DNA of 6,157 nucleotides, from contig JALWSL010000217.1 of the NCBI GenBank assembly GCA_027080405.1, positions 1,107-7,263 of the forward strand, in the 5' to 3' direction. This DNA is from Planctomycetaceae bacterium (GTDB taxonomy: Bacteria > Planctomycetota > Planctomycetia > Planctomycetales > Planctomycetaceae). The notes below the pieces were generated by a model. That model was not told the origin of the DNA, made no database searches, and saw only the letters and a list, made by a program, of their open reading frames with translations. Each line of letters starts with the position of its first letter. Positions within the stretch are counted from its first letter, which is position 1. Shown here piece after piece: positions 1-6,152 of this stretch. The position numbers were made by a program, and so were the translations under genes.

Positions 1-189
1 CAGTTGGTCGGACATGAACAGAAGCAACAACAGCCGGCCGATTCCATCCAGCAGGCGGGACTGGTTTTACCCGAAATGGAAGCGAGTTCCCCAACGTTGG
101 ACGAGATCCGAAAAGAGCAGGCTTATGACCCGTTTGACCCCGATGTTTTCAATCGCAAGATGCACAAAGATCGGGAAGTCAACAGGTAG
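1..189 (+). CDS. C-terminal fragment of an unrecognised protein
   Basis: The reading frame is open from the first base and stops at TAG (187-189), giving 62 residues with the true start outside the window. Inside it there is a TTG at 4 and no ATG until the codon for Met in LPEMEA, so an internal start is unlikely. The tail is hydrophilic, begins Gln-rich (EQKQQQ) and ends in a charged stretch with [19 protein letters not shown] and MHKDREVNR. There is no membrane segment or catalytic motif to name it. It converges on the minus-strand DUF1080 gene, 143 bp away, and no convincing terminator separates them. A competing overlapping frame (14-208) has no better support. I do not recognise the family. 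Coding status is moderately likely from the acidic and proline pattern and the clean convergent ending. Confidence 0.5.
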   Translation, partial: QLVGHEQKQQQPADSIQQAGLVLPEMEASSPTLDEIRKEQAYDPFDPDVFNRKMHKDREVNR

Positions 190-315
190 TGTCCAGCAGT
201 CGAATTGATGCTGTCTGTTTTTCGTCGGCTGTTTTGCGGTCGCACTTGTTTTTTGATGCAGCTTTTTCCTGAAGGGTTGATGCAGTTGCAGGAAACAATG
301 TGGTCAGATCTCTTC

Positions 316-351
316 TATTCGATCAGCGGGGCCTATTCGATCAGCGGGGCC
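316..351. repeat. Exact 18-bp tandem duplication across the DUF1080 stop codon
   Basis: The unit TATTCGATCAGCGGGGCC occurs twice without a gap, at 316-333 and 334-351, with no mismatch. Read on the minus strand each copy encodes Ala-Pro-Leu-Ile-Glu followed by TAG, so the duplication has left two in-frame stop codons 18 nt apart (333-335 and 315-317). The second copy is now untranslated. Eighteen bases is six codons, which keeps the frame. It looks like a recent slippage or duplication event. Confidence 0.95.
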
Positions 352-1064
352 GTGTTGCTTTCGTCGGCCAGACCGCCGGGCAGTTCCATGATGCGAATAT
401 TGCGGAAGTGGATTTCCTTTCCTTCCGATTCCAGACAGATGTAGCCCTTTTTGTAGGAGGCATCGCGGATTCCATTGACGAACTTTCCATTCACTGCCAG
501 TTTGACGGTTCCATCGACGGCGACAACAACGTACTTGTTCCACTCTCCCACGCCTTTGCATCGATTCTCCAGCGATTTACTGCGATTGCCACGCGGGTTA
601 TCGGGAATCGCGGTCATGCCGCCCGCTCCGAACAGTTCGCCATGCACATAGGCAATCGGGGGAAGCGAGCCATCTTTCCTTCTGTGCTGATTGACCCAAT
701 CCAACTCCAGCATTTGTACTTCCATTCCCTTGGGAAGCCGATTTCCTTCCGGTTTCGCATCACTCCATAAAAAGACGCCGGAATTTCCGCCCGGCTCCAT
801 ATGTCTCCATTCGATTTCGAGGATGAAATTTTCGTATTGCCGATCAGTGCGCATGACACCGATCGGTTTCCCCGTGCAGATCAACATCCCGTCACGGACC
901 GACCAGGTATCTTCATTCGTGTTGACATTGACCCAACCGGTCAGATCCTTGCCGTTGAACAAATCCCGAAAAACCAGTTCCTGAGCTTCGCTATTGGAAG
1001 CCGAACAGCAGAGATGAGTAGCGATCAGGAACAGGTAAAATGGAACTGTGTATGCTTTCGTCAT
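333..1064 (-). CDS. Secreted DUF1080 / 3-keto-disaccharide hydrolase-like protein
   Basis: This is a 243-aa protein of the DUF1080 family (Pfam 3-keto-disaccharide hydrolase), a concanavalin-like beta-sandwich; characterised members cleave 3-keto-glycosides. Visible family signatures are FNGKDLTGW (36-44), GGNSGVFLW (92-100), EVQMLE (115-120), HGELF (141-145), GEWNKY (173-178), [12 protein letters not shown] (183-194) and the closing strands from [15 protein letters not shown] to RIMEL (206-228). The N-terminus is a signal peptide: MTK, then a hydrophobic core ([11 protein letters not shown]), with likely cleavage after SEA at residue 27. The cysteines at 19-20 do not form a good lipobox, so secretion by signal peptidase I to the periplasm or surface is expected. 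I chose ATG 1064 because a purine-rich GAAAG lies 8 nt upstream and the signal peptide then has normal length. ATG 1088 (8 residues longer) is possible; a TTG at 1112 is less likely. It is a stand-alone gene, divergent from polX. The exact substrate is not readable from sequence. Confidence 0.9.
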   Translation of the reverse strand: MTKAYTVPFYLFLIATHLCCSASNSEAQELVFRDLFNGKDLTGWVNVNTNEDTWSVRDGMLICTGKPIGVMRTDRQYENFILEIEWRHMEPGGNSGVFLWSDAKPEGNRLPKGMEVQMLELDWVNQHRRKDGSLPPIAYVHGELFGAGGMTAIPDNPRGNRSKSLENRCKGVGEWNKYVVVAVDGTVKLAVNGKFVNGIRDASYKKGYICLESEGKEIHFRNIRIMELPGGLADESNTAPLIE

Positions 1065-1234
1065 CTTTTTTTCTTTCAGGTATTTCATTACGATTGACCG
1101 AAGTGGTTTCAAGTCTTTCCGGTACAGTTATCCCGATACGGTTTTCCGTTACGGTTGCACTGCCCGCAGGATGAAAGATTCAGCCAGGGAATCAACTGCC
1201 GGGCGTGCGGTGTCTGTTTGGTGGCGATCTGTCG

Positions 1235-1247
1235 GAACCGGCGGTTC
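1235..1247. promoter_or_regulatory. 13-bp palindrome in the DUF1080/polX divergent spacer
   Basis: GAACCG-g-CGGTTC is a perfect inverted repeat centred on 1241, 39 bp before the polX start and inside the 222-bp spacer between the two divergent genes. Perfect short palindromes at such positions are often operators. No clear -35/-10 pair was found beside it, so the role is a guess. The spacer also holds two copies of TACGGTT (1137-1143 and 1150-1156), 13 bp apart. Confidence 0.25.
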
Positions 1248-1286
1248 AGTATCCCATTTTCATTTGTCTCTACGCAAGTTCTGCTG

Positions 1287-3035
1287 ATGACAAACGCATC
1301 GATTGCAGGAATGTTTTCTGATCTGGCCGATCTGCTGGAAATCGATGGAGCCAATGCGTTTCGCGTTCGCGCCTATCGCCATGCTGCCCGAACAATCGAT
1401 GCACTTCCCGATTCGCTGGAGGAAATGGTTGCCGAGCATCCGGAACAGTTGACGCAGATCAGCGGGATTGGCAAAGATCTGGCAGAAAAAATATGCCTGA
1501 TCGTACAGACCGGTCGGCTTGTTCAACTGGAGCAGATGAAAGAGAAAATTCCGCCCGATGTGGTTCGCATGTTACGCATACCGGGGATCGGTCCCAAAAA
1601 GGTGGCTGTGCTGTTTCGGGACTTGCATTTGACAACACTTGATCAATTGAAAGAGGCAGCGGCGAGTGGAAAAATCTCCCAACTGAAGGGTTTCGGCAAA
1701 AAGACCGAGCAGGTGATTCTGGAAGGTCTCGAACAGTTGGAACGCGCTGGCTTGCGGATGTACCTGGCGGATGTGCGACCATTTGTTGATGAAATCGTGT
1801 TACAGCTTTCAAAACTGTCGAGCGTGAAACGCGTTTGCGAGGCAGGAAGCGTACGCCGACTCAAAGAGACCGTGGGAGACCTCGATATTCTTGTTGCAGC
1901 GGCCACACCAACTGAAGCGATGCAGTTGTTGGCTGATCATCCGCAAACAGAAAAGGTTCTGGCGCAAGGAGAGACAAAACAGCGGGTTCGCTTCCGCCCT
2001 TTTGCGCGTACTTTCACGCCGGGAGGATCGCAAATCTCTATCGAGCTCGATTTGCGTGTCGTCCCCGAAGAAAGCTTTGGTGCCGCATTGCAATACTTCA
2101 CCGGTTCGAAGGATCACAACATTGAAGTTCGCAAACGCGCTGTACACCGGGGGCTGAAGTTGAACGAATATGGCCTGTTCCGCGGAGATGAAACGGTTGC
2201 CTCCCGTGAAGAAGAGGATATTTACGCCGCGTTGGATCTCCCCTGGATACCGCCCGAATTACGTGAAAACCGCAATGAATTCCGTGAAGCAGAGACCGGT
2301 CATCTTCCGGAGCTTGTTGAATCAGGGCAGATACGTGGCGATTTGCACATGCACACCACTGCCAGTGACGGGCGGGCGACAATTGAAGAAATGATCGAAG
2401 CCGCGATAGAACGAAAGCTGAAATATATCGCGATTACCGATCACTCGAAAAGGGTCACGATGGCCAATGGACTTGATGCCGGCCGATTGCGGAAGCACTG
2501 GGAGGAGATCCGAAAAATCCGGGAGCGGTATGGCGAAATCGATGTGTTGTGTGGCGTTGAATGCGACATTCTGGAGGATGCGACACTCGATCTGGATGAC
2601 GATGTCCTTTCAGAAGCGGACTGGGTGATCGCTGTTTTGCATTACGGGTTGAAGCAGCCGAAAAAACAGATTACCAAGCGTCTGGTGAACGCGATAAAAA
2701 ATCCGAATGTGCATGCGATCGGGCATTTGACGGGACGCATGATCGGCAAACGGCCCGGTGCAGAGGTCGATTTCGACGATGTCTTCAAGGCAGCCGCCGA
2801 TAACGGGGTGTTGATGGAAATCAACGCCCATCCGGCCCGGCTCGATTTGAATGACCTTCATGCTGCCCGGGCGAAAGAATACGGTATTCCGATTGTGATC
2901 AATACCGATGCCCATTCGACAGTCGGGCTGGATGTGATGAGGTGGGGAGTCAATCAGGCCAGACGGGCGGGGCTGTCGAAAAAAGAGATTGCCAATACCC
3001 GAACCGCCAAACAGTTTCGTCGACTGTTACGCTGA
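1287..3035 (+). CDS. polX: DNA polymerase/3'-5' exonuclease PolX
   Basis: This 582-aa protein is a family X DNA polymerase with a C-terminal PHP phosphoesterase domain, close to the usual 570-580 aa of bacterial PolX. The family fills short gaps in base-excision repair in the cytoplasm, and the PHP domain gives 3'-5' exonuclease and end-cleaning activity. The N-terminal 8-kDa-type region starts with [19 protein letters not shown] (17-35). Helix-hairpin-helix glycines are at GIG (60-62), GIG (100-102) and GFG (135-137). The palm has GSVRR (187-191), the metal aspartates D198 and D200 in GDLDILV, and the third, D255, in ELDLRVV. A thumb-like segment runs [15 protein letters not shown] (264-278). 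The PHP domain, from about 350, keeps its metal ligands: H354, H356, D361, H386, E425, H452, H480, D541 and H543. ATG 1287 is chosen because family similarity begins immediately after it; the 44-residue upstream extension is Cys/Arg-rich and unlike PolX. No strong Shine-Dalgarno is visible. Both active sites appear intact. Confidence 0.97.
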   Translation: MTNASIAGMFSDLADLLEIDGANAFRVRAYRHAARTIDALPDSLEEMVAEHPEQLTQISGIGKDLAEKICLIVQTGRLVQLEQMKEKIPPDVVRMLRIPGIGPKKVAVLFRDLHLTTLDQLKEAAASGKISQLKGFGKKTEQVILEGLEQLERAGLRMYLADVRPFVDEIVLQLSKLSSVKRVCEAGSVRRLKETVGDLDILVAAATPTEAMQLLADHPQTEKVLAQGETKQRVRFRPFARTFTPGGSQISIELDLRVVPEESFGAALQYFTGSKDHNIEVRKRAVHRGLKLNEYGLFRGDETVASREEEDIYAALDLPWIPPELRENRNEFREAETGHLPELVESGQIRGDLHMHTTASDGRATIEEMIEAAIERKLKYIAITDHSKRVTMANGLDAGRLRKHWEEIRKIRERYGEIDVLCGVECDILEDATLDLDDDVLSEADWVIAVLHYGLKQPKKQITKRLVNAIKNPNVHAIGHLTGRMIGKRPGAEVDFDDVFKAAADNGVLMEINAHPARLDLNDLHAARAKEYGIPIVINTDAHSTVGLDVMRWGVNQARRAGLSKKEIANTRTAKQFRRLLR

Positions 3036-3072
3036 GAGTCTTCTTGCGCTGAATCAGTGCGGGCGTAGAAAT

Positions 3073-3142
3073 AAAAAAGGCCTCAAACTCAGCGGTTCTT
3101 TCTTTGGTTTTATCCATCGAAAATAACCGGTGAGAGTGAGGC
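3073..3142 (-). terminator. Minus-strand intrinsic terminator with long imperfect stem
   Basis: The arms at 3125-3142 and 3080-3097 are 18 nt each and pair at 15 of 18 positions (mismatches at three internal sites), enclosing a 27-nt loop. Read on the minus strand the stem is followed by one C and then six Ts (complement of the A run 3073-3078), which is the layout of a Rho-independent terminator. On the plus strand there is no T-run after the stem, so it should act on transcripts coming from the lipoprotein side. It lies about 210 nt beyond that gene's stop, implying a long 3' UTR or a separate RNA. Confidence 0.65.
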
Positions 3143-3234
3143 GTCCCCCCTCACACCACAGCCGAAGGCGGCTGGCAGTGCTCGCTCAAAGAAAATATCA
3201 CGAAGTAATCCGAAGCTTGATAATATTGCGATGA

Positions 3235-3300
3235 GGGAGGATGGCAGCTTGAACGTGCTGCCCTGTCACATAACGGTTTCCTGGCGGCAGGAACCCTCCT
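3235..3300. other. Possible three-way-junction RNA fold
   Basis: A closing stem GGAGG (3236-3240) with CCTCC (3295-3299) encloses two hairpins. The first is GGCAGC-(8 nt)-GCTGCC at 3243-3262. The second is TTCCTG-GCGG-CAGGAA at 3278-3293, extended by GG/CC across one bulged T; the innermost pair of the closing stem shares base 3295 with this extension. The fold works on either strand. It does not match tRNA geometry, and I could not match it to a known riboswitch or small RNA. It begins about 50 nt after the lipoprotein stop if read on the minus strand. Confidence 0.35.
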
Positions 3301-3351
3301 GATAGAACTGTTCGAGAAAAGAATAGATGGAACTCGCCGAACGGTATTGGT

Positions 3352-3597
3352 TCAGGGAGCTTTCAAGCCTTCACGCTGTGCCTGCTGTTCAGCCCGATAT
3401 TCATCAAGAGCACGTTGTTGATTGGGCAGTAATTCTTCCGGGCCAGCGGGGAAGTATTGCACATCGTCGTGAAGGTAAAAGGCAGAAGGAAGCGTCTGAC
3501 CGCCCATTTGAGTCTGGCAACCGGTCAGCAGACTGGTGCCCAGCAATCCTAAAAGAACCGCACACAGACTCTGATTGAGACGTGCTTTGAATTTCAT
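3352..3597 (-). CDS. Small planctomycete-type lipoprotein, function unknown
   Basis: This is an 81-aa protein with a clear lipoprotein signal: basic start MKFKAR, hydrophobic core (LCAVLLGLLGTSL), then the lipobox LTGC with the lipidated Cys at residue 27. The mature part is only 55 residues. It holds GGQTLPSAFYL, DDVQYFPAGPEE and a charged, Gln-rich helix-like tail (NQQRALDEYRAEQQAQRE) that might form a short coiled coil. From memory this TLPS-YL-DDVQYFP pattern recurs in small planctomycete lipoproteins, but I have not checked it. It should be anchored in a membrane facing the periplasm. ATG 3597 is the only start that gives the signal peptide; its Shine-Dalgarno is weak (CTGGA directly upstream). 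It converges on polX and is divergent from the 145-aa gene. No function can be assigned. Confidence 0.8.
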   Translation of the reverse strand: MKFKARLNQSLCAVLLGLLGTSLLTGCQTQMGGQTLPSAFYLHDDVQYFPAGPEELLPNQQRALDEYRAEQQAQREGLKAP

Positions 3598-3764
3598 TCC
3601 AGAGACTCACTTTAATTTCGAGGAGGAAAAGCGTTTGTCGCTTTCGTTGAGTTTGTGAAGCTGAATCATGCCCTCCAAACGGGGCGGTCAAATCTTTCAG
3701 CTCACAAGGATGTTCTGTACTGTTTCTTTTCTACTACTTTTCCGTACAGACAGCGTGATCAATT

Positions 3765-3786
3765 TCAGTTTGTATTCAGTTCGTAT
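3765..3786. repeat. 11-bp near-perfect tandem repeat, possible operator pair
   Basis: TCAGTTTGTAT (3765-3775) is followed immediately by TCAGTTCGTAT (3776-3786), identical at 10 of 11 positions. An 11-bp period places both copies on about the same face of the helix, as expected for side-by-side binding of a regulator. It lies about 170 bp from the lipoprotein start and 270 bp from the plus-strand gene. The binding role is inference only. Confidence 0.4.
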
Positions 3787-3892
3787 CGATCCGCCTGCCT
3801 GATTGATTTCGTCATAGCCTATTGATCGACCGTTAAAACCAATTTCTTTGATAAAACCGGACTATTTTCCCACTCTTGACTCAATCCGCTGC

Positions 3893-3918
3893 AAGACTCC
3901 GCAAGGGTGGTCTTTTTT
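3893..3918 (+). terminator. Terminator-like hairpin with T-run upstream of the 145-aa gene
   Basis: AAGAC-T-CC pairs with GG-(T bulge)-G-GTCTT around the loop GCAAG, including one G-T wobble, giving about 8 to 9 pairs; a run of six Ts (3913-3918) overlaps and follows the stem. This fits a weak intrinsic terminator on the plus strand. The nearest upstream plus-strand gene is polX, over 850 bp away, so it would end either polX read-through or an unannotated RNA from within this spacer. Confidence 0.4.
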
Positions 3919-3969
3919 ACACGTCAATCAGATATTCTCTTTTCTCCTGTGAGAATGGTCAAAATTATC

Positions 3970-3998
3970 TTGCCCAATTTATGATCACTCGGTATAAA
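3970..3998 (+). promoter_or_regulatory. Sigma70-type promoter candidate for the 145-aa gene and murJ
   Basis: TTGCCC (3970-3975) and TATAAA (3993-3998) are separated by exactly 17 bp, matching the consensus at 4 of 6 and 5 of 6 positions. Transcription would start near 4005, giving a leader of about 50 nt before ATG 4056. This supports that start over the upstream in-frame ATG at 3981 and the open frame from 3876, which would fall before the transcript begins. Confidence 0.5.
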
Positions 3999-4004
3999 CT
4001 GGGC

Positions 4005-4024
4005 CAATCCACAGGGGATTGTGG
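4005..4024 (+). other. Leader hairpins at the predicted 5' end
   Basis: CAATCC-(5 nt)-GGATTG at 4005-4021 is a perfect 6-bp stem at the predicted transcript start. An overlapping alternative, CCACA-(6 nt)-TGTGG at 4009-4024, uses the same bases and excludes the first. Such a structure could protect the 5' end or modulate expression of the two-gene unit, but it may be chance. Confidence 0.25.
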
Positions 4025-4055
4025 TCTCTGCGTTCAAGACGAATCGAGTAGGGCA

Positions 4056-4493
4056 ATGGCTGTTGTTATGGAACGGCATACATCTCACGGGGAAAGCCTC
4101 CACTCCGGGAGCATCCGTGAAGCGAGTCTCCATAAGTGGCTCGAAAGTGAAAAGCTCGGATACGATCTGGGCGAAAAGGCGATCCGTGACTGGTACCAGA
4201 AATACTGGGGTATCTACTGCAGGATCAAGCGTCTGGCTCACGTTGTAGGACGGGAGCGCGTTCTGGAATTCGATGATGGGCCTTCGGAGTTGATTCTCAA
4301 ACTCCTGCAATCGAATGATCTGCTGCTCCAGTTGATTCTCGATCGTGTTTCGGAAGGTTGGGAAAATTTCGACGTCATCAACTGGGCAATCGATTGGGGG
4401 CTTCCGACTGTTCGAGTTCGTGAGATCCTGGAAGAATTGAACATCAACTGCGCCCGTCTGGATCCTGTTATCTCTACTGGGGAAGCCGGGTGA
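4056..4493 (+). CDS. Conserved planctomycete hypothetical protein upstream of murJ
   Basis: This 145-aa protein is soluble and without signal peptide or membrane segment. The first 20 residues are variable-looking (MAVVMERHTSHGESLHSGS). The core reads LHKWLESEKLGYDLGEKAIRDW (25-46, helical, amphipathic), then a basic, aromatic stretch YWGIYCRIKRLAHVVG (50-65), an acidic segment FDDGPSE (72-78), and a C-terminal helical half with NFDVINWAIDWGLP (104-117) and VREILEELNIN (121-131). I recall similar HKWIESEK-GYDLGE proteins in other planctomycetes, but no assigned function. The charged helices might bind nucleic acid or a partner protein; this is a guess. ATG 4056 is preferred for its position about 50 nt after the promoter candidate and a weak upstream AGTAGGG; ATG 4068 is an alternative. 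Its TGA overlaps the murJ GTG start by 4 nt, so the two are probably translated in a coupled way. Confidence 0.75.
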   Translation: MAVVMERHTSHGESLHSGSIREASLHKWLESEKLGYDLGEKAIRDWYQKYWGIYCRIKRLAHVVGRERVLEFDDGPSELILKLLQSNDLLLQLILDRVSEGWENFDVINWAIDWGLPTVRVREILEELNINCARLDPVISTGEAG

Positions 4494-6082
4494 GTGAGTC
4501 CCCGGACGACGCTGCTTCTGTTTCGGCTTCTTCTGATGAATACCGCCCTTCCCACGGGTGGTTTTCGCAGGTGCGTCTGGTCAGTCTGCTTACTTTATTG
4601 AGCCGTGTATTGGGGTTGCTGCGCGATGTCGGTATGGCGGCCCTGTTTGGAAATGGCCCGCTGCTCGATTCCTTTACACTTGCCTTTCGCTTGCCCAATA
4701 TGAGTCGACGCCTGTTCGGGGAGGGGGCGTTGACGGCAGCATTTCTCCCCGAGTATGTCAAGGAATTGAAGAGGGATCCTCAGCAGGCGAACCGTCTGGC
4801 TTCCGCTGTCCTGTGTGTCTTGCTTTTTGTTTTGAGCCTGATTGTACTGCTGGGGGAGTTGGGGGTTTACGGGATCTACGCTGCGAATCTGCTTGGTGAA
4901 TCCGGGCAGGCGATTCTTTTCATGACAGCATGGCTGTTGCCTTATGTCATACTGATATGCCTTTCCGCACAGCTTTCCGCGATTCTGCATTCCACGGGGC
5001 ACTTCTTCATACCGGCTACAGTTCCCGTGTTATTGAATACCGTTTGGATTATCGCCATTTGGGGATTGGCCCCCGGTATCAACGATCCCCGACGTCAAAT
5101 GGGAATTGTCATCGCTGCGATTCTGTTTGGCGGGGTGGGACAACTGATCCTGCCCTGGTGGAGTCTGTATCGTCGAGGCTTTCGCATTCAGAAATCGTGC
5201 ATGGAATTGTTGCCCCGGGCCCTGCGGGTTTTCCGGTTGATGATTCCGGTTGTCATCGGCTTGTCGATTACCCAATTGAATTCACTGTGTGATGGGACAC
5301 TCGCCTGGTGGTATTCACAACCGGAACAGGGGGAGTGGATTGCAAGCGGGACGGCATCTGCTTTGTATTACGGTCAGCGTCTGTATCAGTTTCCGTTGGG
5401 AGTTTTTGGGATTGCCCTGGGAACCGTTCTTTTTGCAAGACTGGCGCACCATGCTGAAGAGGGAGAGCAGGGTTTGATCCGTCAGGATGTGACCGATGGT
5501 TTGCGATTGATGTTGATGATCGGTTGCCCGGCTTCAATTGGTTTGGTTCTGTTGGCAACGCCTTTGGCAGATTGCCTGCTTCGGCACGGAGAATTCGATT
5601 GGAATGACGCCCGACAAACGGCGGCGACGATCGCGGCTTACGGAACAGGGATTTGGGCGTTTTTGGGAATTTCGATCGTTCAGCGGGTTTTTTATGCGAT
5701 GGGAGATACACAAACTCCGGTGCGTATCGGTCTGCTCATTGTCGGGCTCAACGTCGCTCTCAACTTTCTGTTCATGAACTTGATGGGAGGTGTTGGCCTG
5801 GCATACGCGACAGCCCTTTGTGCGATGCTTCAGTTTTTTGCCCTGCTGCTCTATTTACATTTCAGAATCAAACTTCAATTCACTGCGGAAATGGCGAGCT
5901 TCTTTGGAAAAATTCTCCTGGCTTCATCTTTGATGGGGGTGGTCTGCTGGGCCATTACCAGCTTGTTTGGAGAACAGCCGACCGGTTGGTTCCGATTTTT
6001 ACGCTTGGCATTGCCCGTACTATGTTCAGTGGTTGCCTATGCATTGATCCTGAAATTTTTGCATGTTCGTGAGCTGGATTAG
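4490..6082 (+). CDS. murJ: Lipid II flippase MurJ (MviN family)
   Basis: This 530-aa inner-membrane protein has about 14 predicted transmembrane helices, slightly longer than E. coli MurJ (511 aa) because of a polar N-terminal extension of about 20 residues (MSESPDDAASVSASSDEYRP). MurJ moves lipid-linked peptidoglycan precursor across the membrane. The hallmark SRVLGLLRD (38-46) is followed by ALFGNGPLLDSFTLAFRLPN (51-70) and RRLFGEGALTAAFLPEY (73-89). By alignment from memory with E. coli, the cavity residues R18, R24, D39, R52 and R270 correspond to R39, R45, D60, R73 and R297 and are kept, while D269 is replaced by Q296 (GQRLYQFP). The GTG start gives a GTGA overlap with the previous stop and has GGGGAAG upstream as a Shine-Dalgarno-like site. 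No better start exists inside the polar tail. The gene appears complete and is co-transcribed with the 145-aa gene. Confidence 0.95.
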   Translation: MSESPDDAASVSASSDEYRPSHGWFSQVRLVSLLTLLSRVLGLLRDVGMAALFGNGPLLDSFTLAFRLPNMSRRLFGEGALTAAFLPEYVKELKRDPQQANRLASAVLCVLLFVLSLIVLLGELGVYGIYAANLLGESGQAILFMTAWLLPYVILICLSAQLSAILHSTGHFFIPATVPVLLNTVWIIAIWGLAPGINDPRRQMGIVIAAILFGGVGQLILPWWSLYRRGFRIQKSCMELLPRALRVFRLMIPVVIGLSITQLNSLCDGTLAWWYSQPEQGEWIASGTASALYYGQRLYQFPLGVFGIALGTVLFARLAHHAEEGEQGLIRQDVTDGLRLMLMIGCPASIGLVLLATPLADCLLRHGEFDWNDARQTAATIAAYGTGIWAFLGISIVQRVFYAMGDTQTPVRIGLLIVGLNVALNFLFMNLMGGVGLAYATALCAMLQFFALLLYLHFRIKLQFTAEMASFFGKILLASSLMGVVCWAITSLFGEQPTGWFRFLRLALPVLCSVVAYALILKFLHVRELD

Positions 6083-6106
6083 ATTGTCGGCAGGAATCAC
6101 CCGGCA

Positions 6107-6132
6107 AACCGGTCGCATTGAACGATCCGGTT
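6107..6132. other. Hairpin downstream of murJ
   Basis: AACCGG-TCG (6107-6115) pairs with CGA-(T bulge)-CCGGTT (6123-6132) around the 7-nt loop CATTGAA, giving 9 pairs with one bulge. It begins 24 nt after the murJ stop, where a terminator would be expected, but no T-run follows, so Rho-independent termination is doubtful. Confidence 0.35.
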
Positions 6133-6140
6133 CGATCACG

Positions 6141-6152
6141 CCCCCCCCCCCC
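6141..6152. repeat. 12-C homopolymer near the window end
   Basis: Twelve consecutive Cs follow the murJ hairpin and are succeeded by GGCCC at the window edge. Long C-runs are rare in bacterial chromosomes of moderate GC. It may be a phase-variable tract or a sequencing or assembly artefact near a contig end. Confidence 0.85.

Larger units (their letters stand above)
3036..3351. other. 316-bp gene-free spacer between convergent genes, rich in hairpins
   Basis: No credible ORF lies between the polX stop and the lipoprotein stop. Because the flanking genes converge, no promoter for them is needed here, yet the stretch carries several stem-loops. Besides the terminator and the junction fold listed separately, there is a hairpin CAGCCG-AAGG-CGGCTG at 3159-3174 and GTGAGG-(7 nt)-CCTCAC at 3136-3154. 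The second uses bases 3136-3141, which also form part of the terminator arm, so the two structures exclude each other. The A/T-rich part 3181-3230 shows nothing further. Confidence 0.7.
3598..4055. other. 458-bp divergent intergenic region
   Basis: This is the spacer between the minus-strand lipoprotein gene and the plus-strand gene at 4056. It holds a 7-bp inverted repeat TCTGTAC / GTACAGA (3714-3720 and 3744-3750) around a pyrimidine-rich 23-nt loop, an 11-bp tandem repeat, a terminator-like hairpin, a promoter candidate and a leader hairpin, the last four listed separately. The plus-strand frame stays open from 3876 and could add up to 60 residues to the downstream gene, but the promoter position argues against that. 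An AGGAGG at 3620-3625 on the plus strand is not followed by a usable ORF. No good lipoprotein promoter was found. Confidence 0.6.

Noticed and set aside
253..295. TTGATGCAG direct repeat (253-261, 277-285) and TTTCCTG/CAGGAAA stem (265-295) between the two convergent genes
   Set aside because: The 9-bp repeat is short and the 7-bp stem has a 17-nt loop with no T-run on either strand, so neither a terminator nor a repeat element can be supported.
300..770. 156-aa plus-strand ORF antisense to the DUF1080 gene
   Set aside because: It lies opposite a gene with strong family signatures and shows no recognisable domain; it is an antisense shadow.
1155..1286. 44-residue N-terminal extension of PolX in the same open frame
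   Set aside because: It is rich in Cys and Arg, lacks PolX similarity and overlaps the likely regulatory spacer; ATG 1287 gives a normal-length protein whose family similarity starts at once.
3235..3300. tRNA or tRNA-like gene
   Set aside because: There is no acceptor stem of 7 bp, no T-loop consensus and no anticodon arm at the right spacing.
3714..3750. SOS (LexA) box from CTGT...ACAG
   Set aside because: The half-sites are 27 bp apart, far more than the 8 bp of the E. coli-type LexA box.
3876..4055. Upstream extension of the 145-aa protein (starts at 3876 or ATG 3981)
   Set aside because: The promoter candidate's start point lies at about 4005, downstream of both starts, the extension overlaps the terminator-like hairpin, and its sequence looks non-coding.
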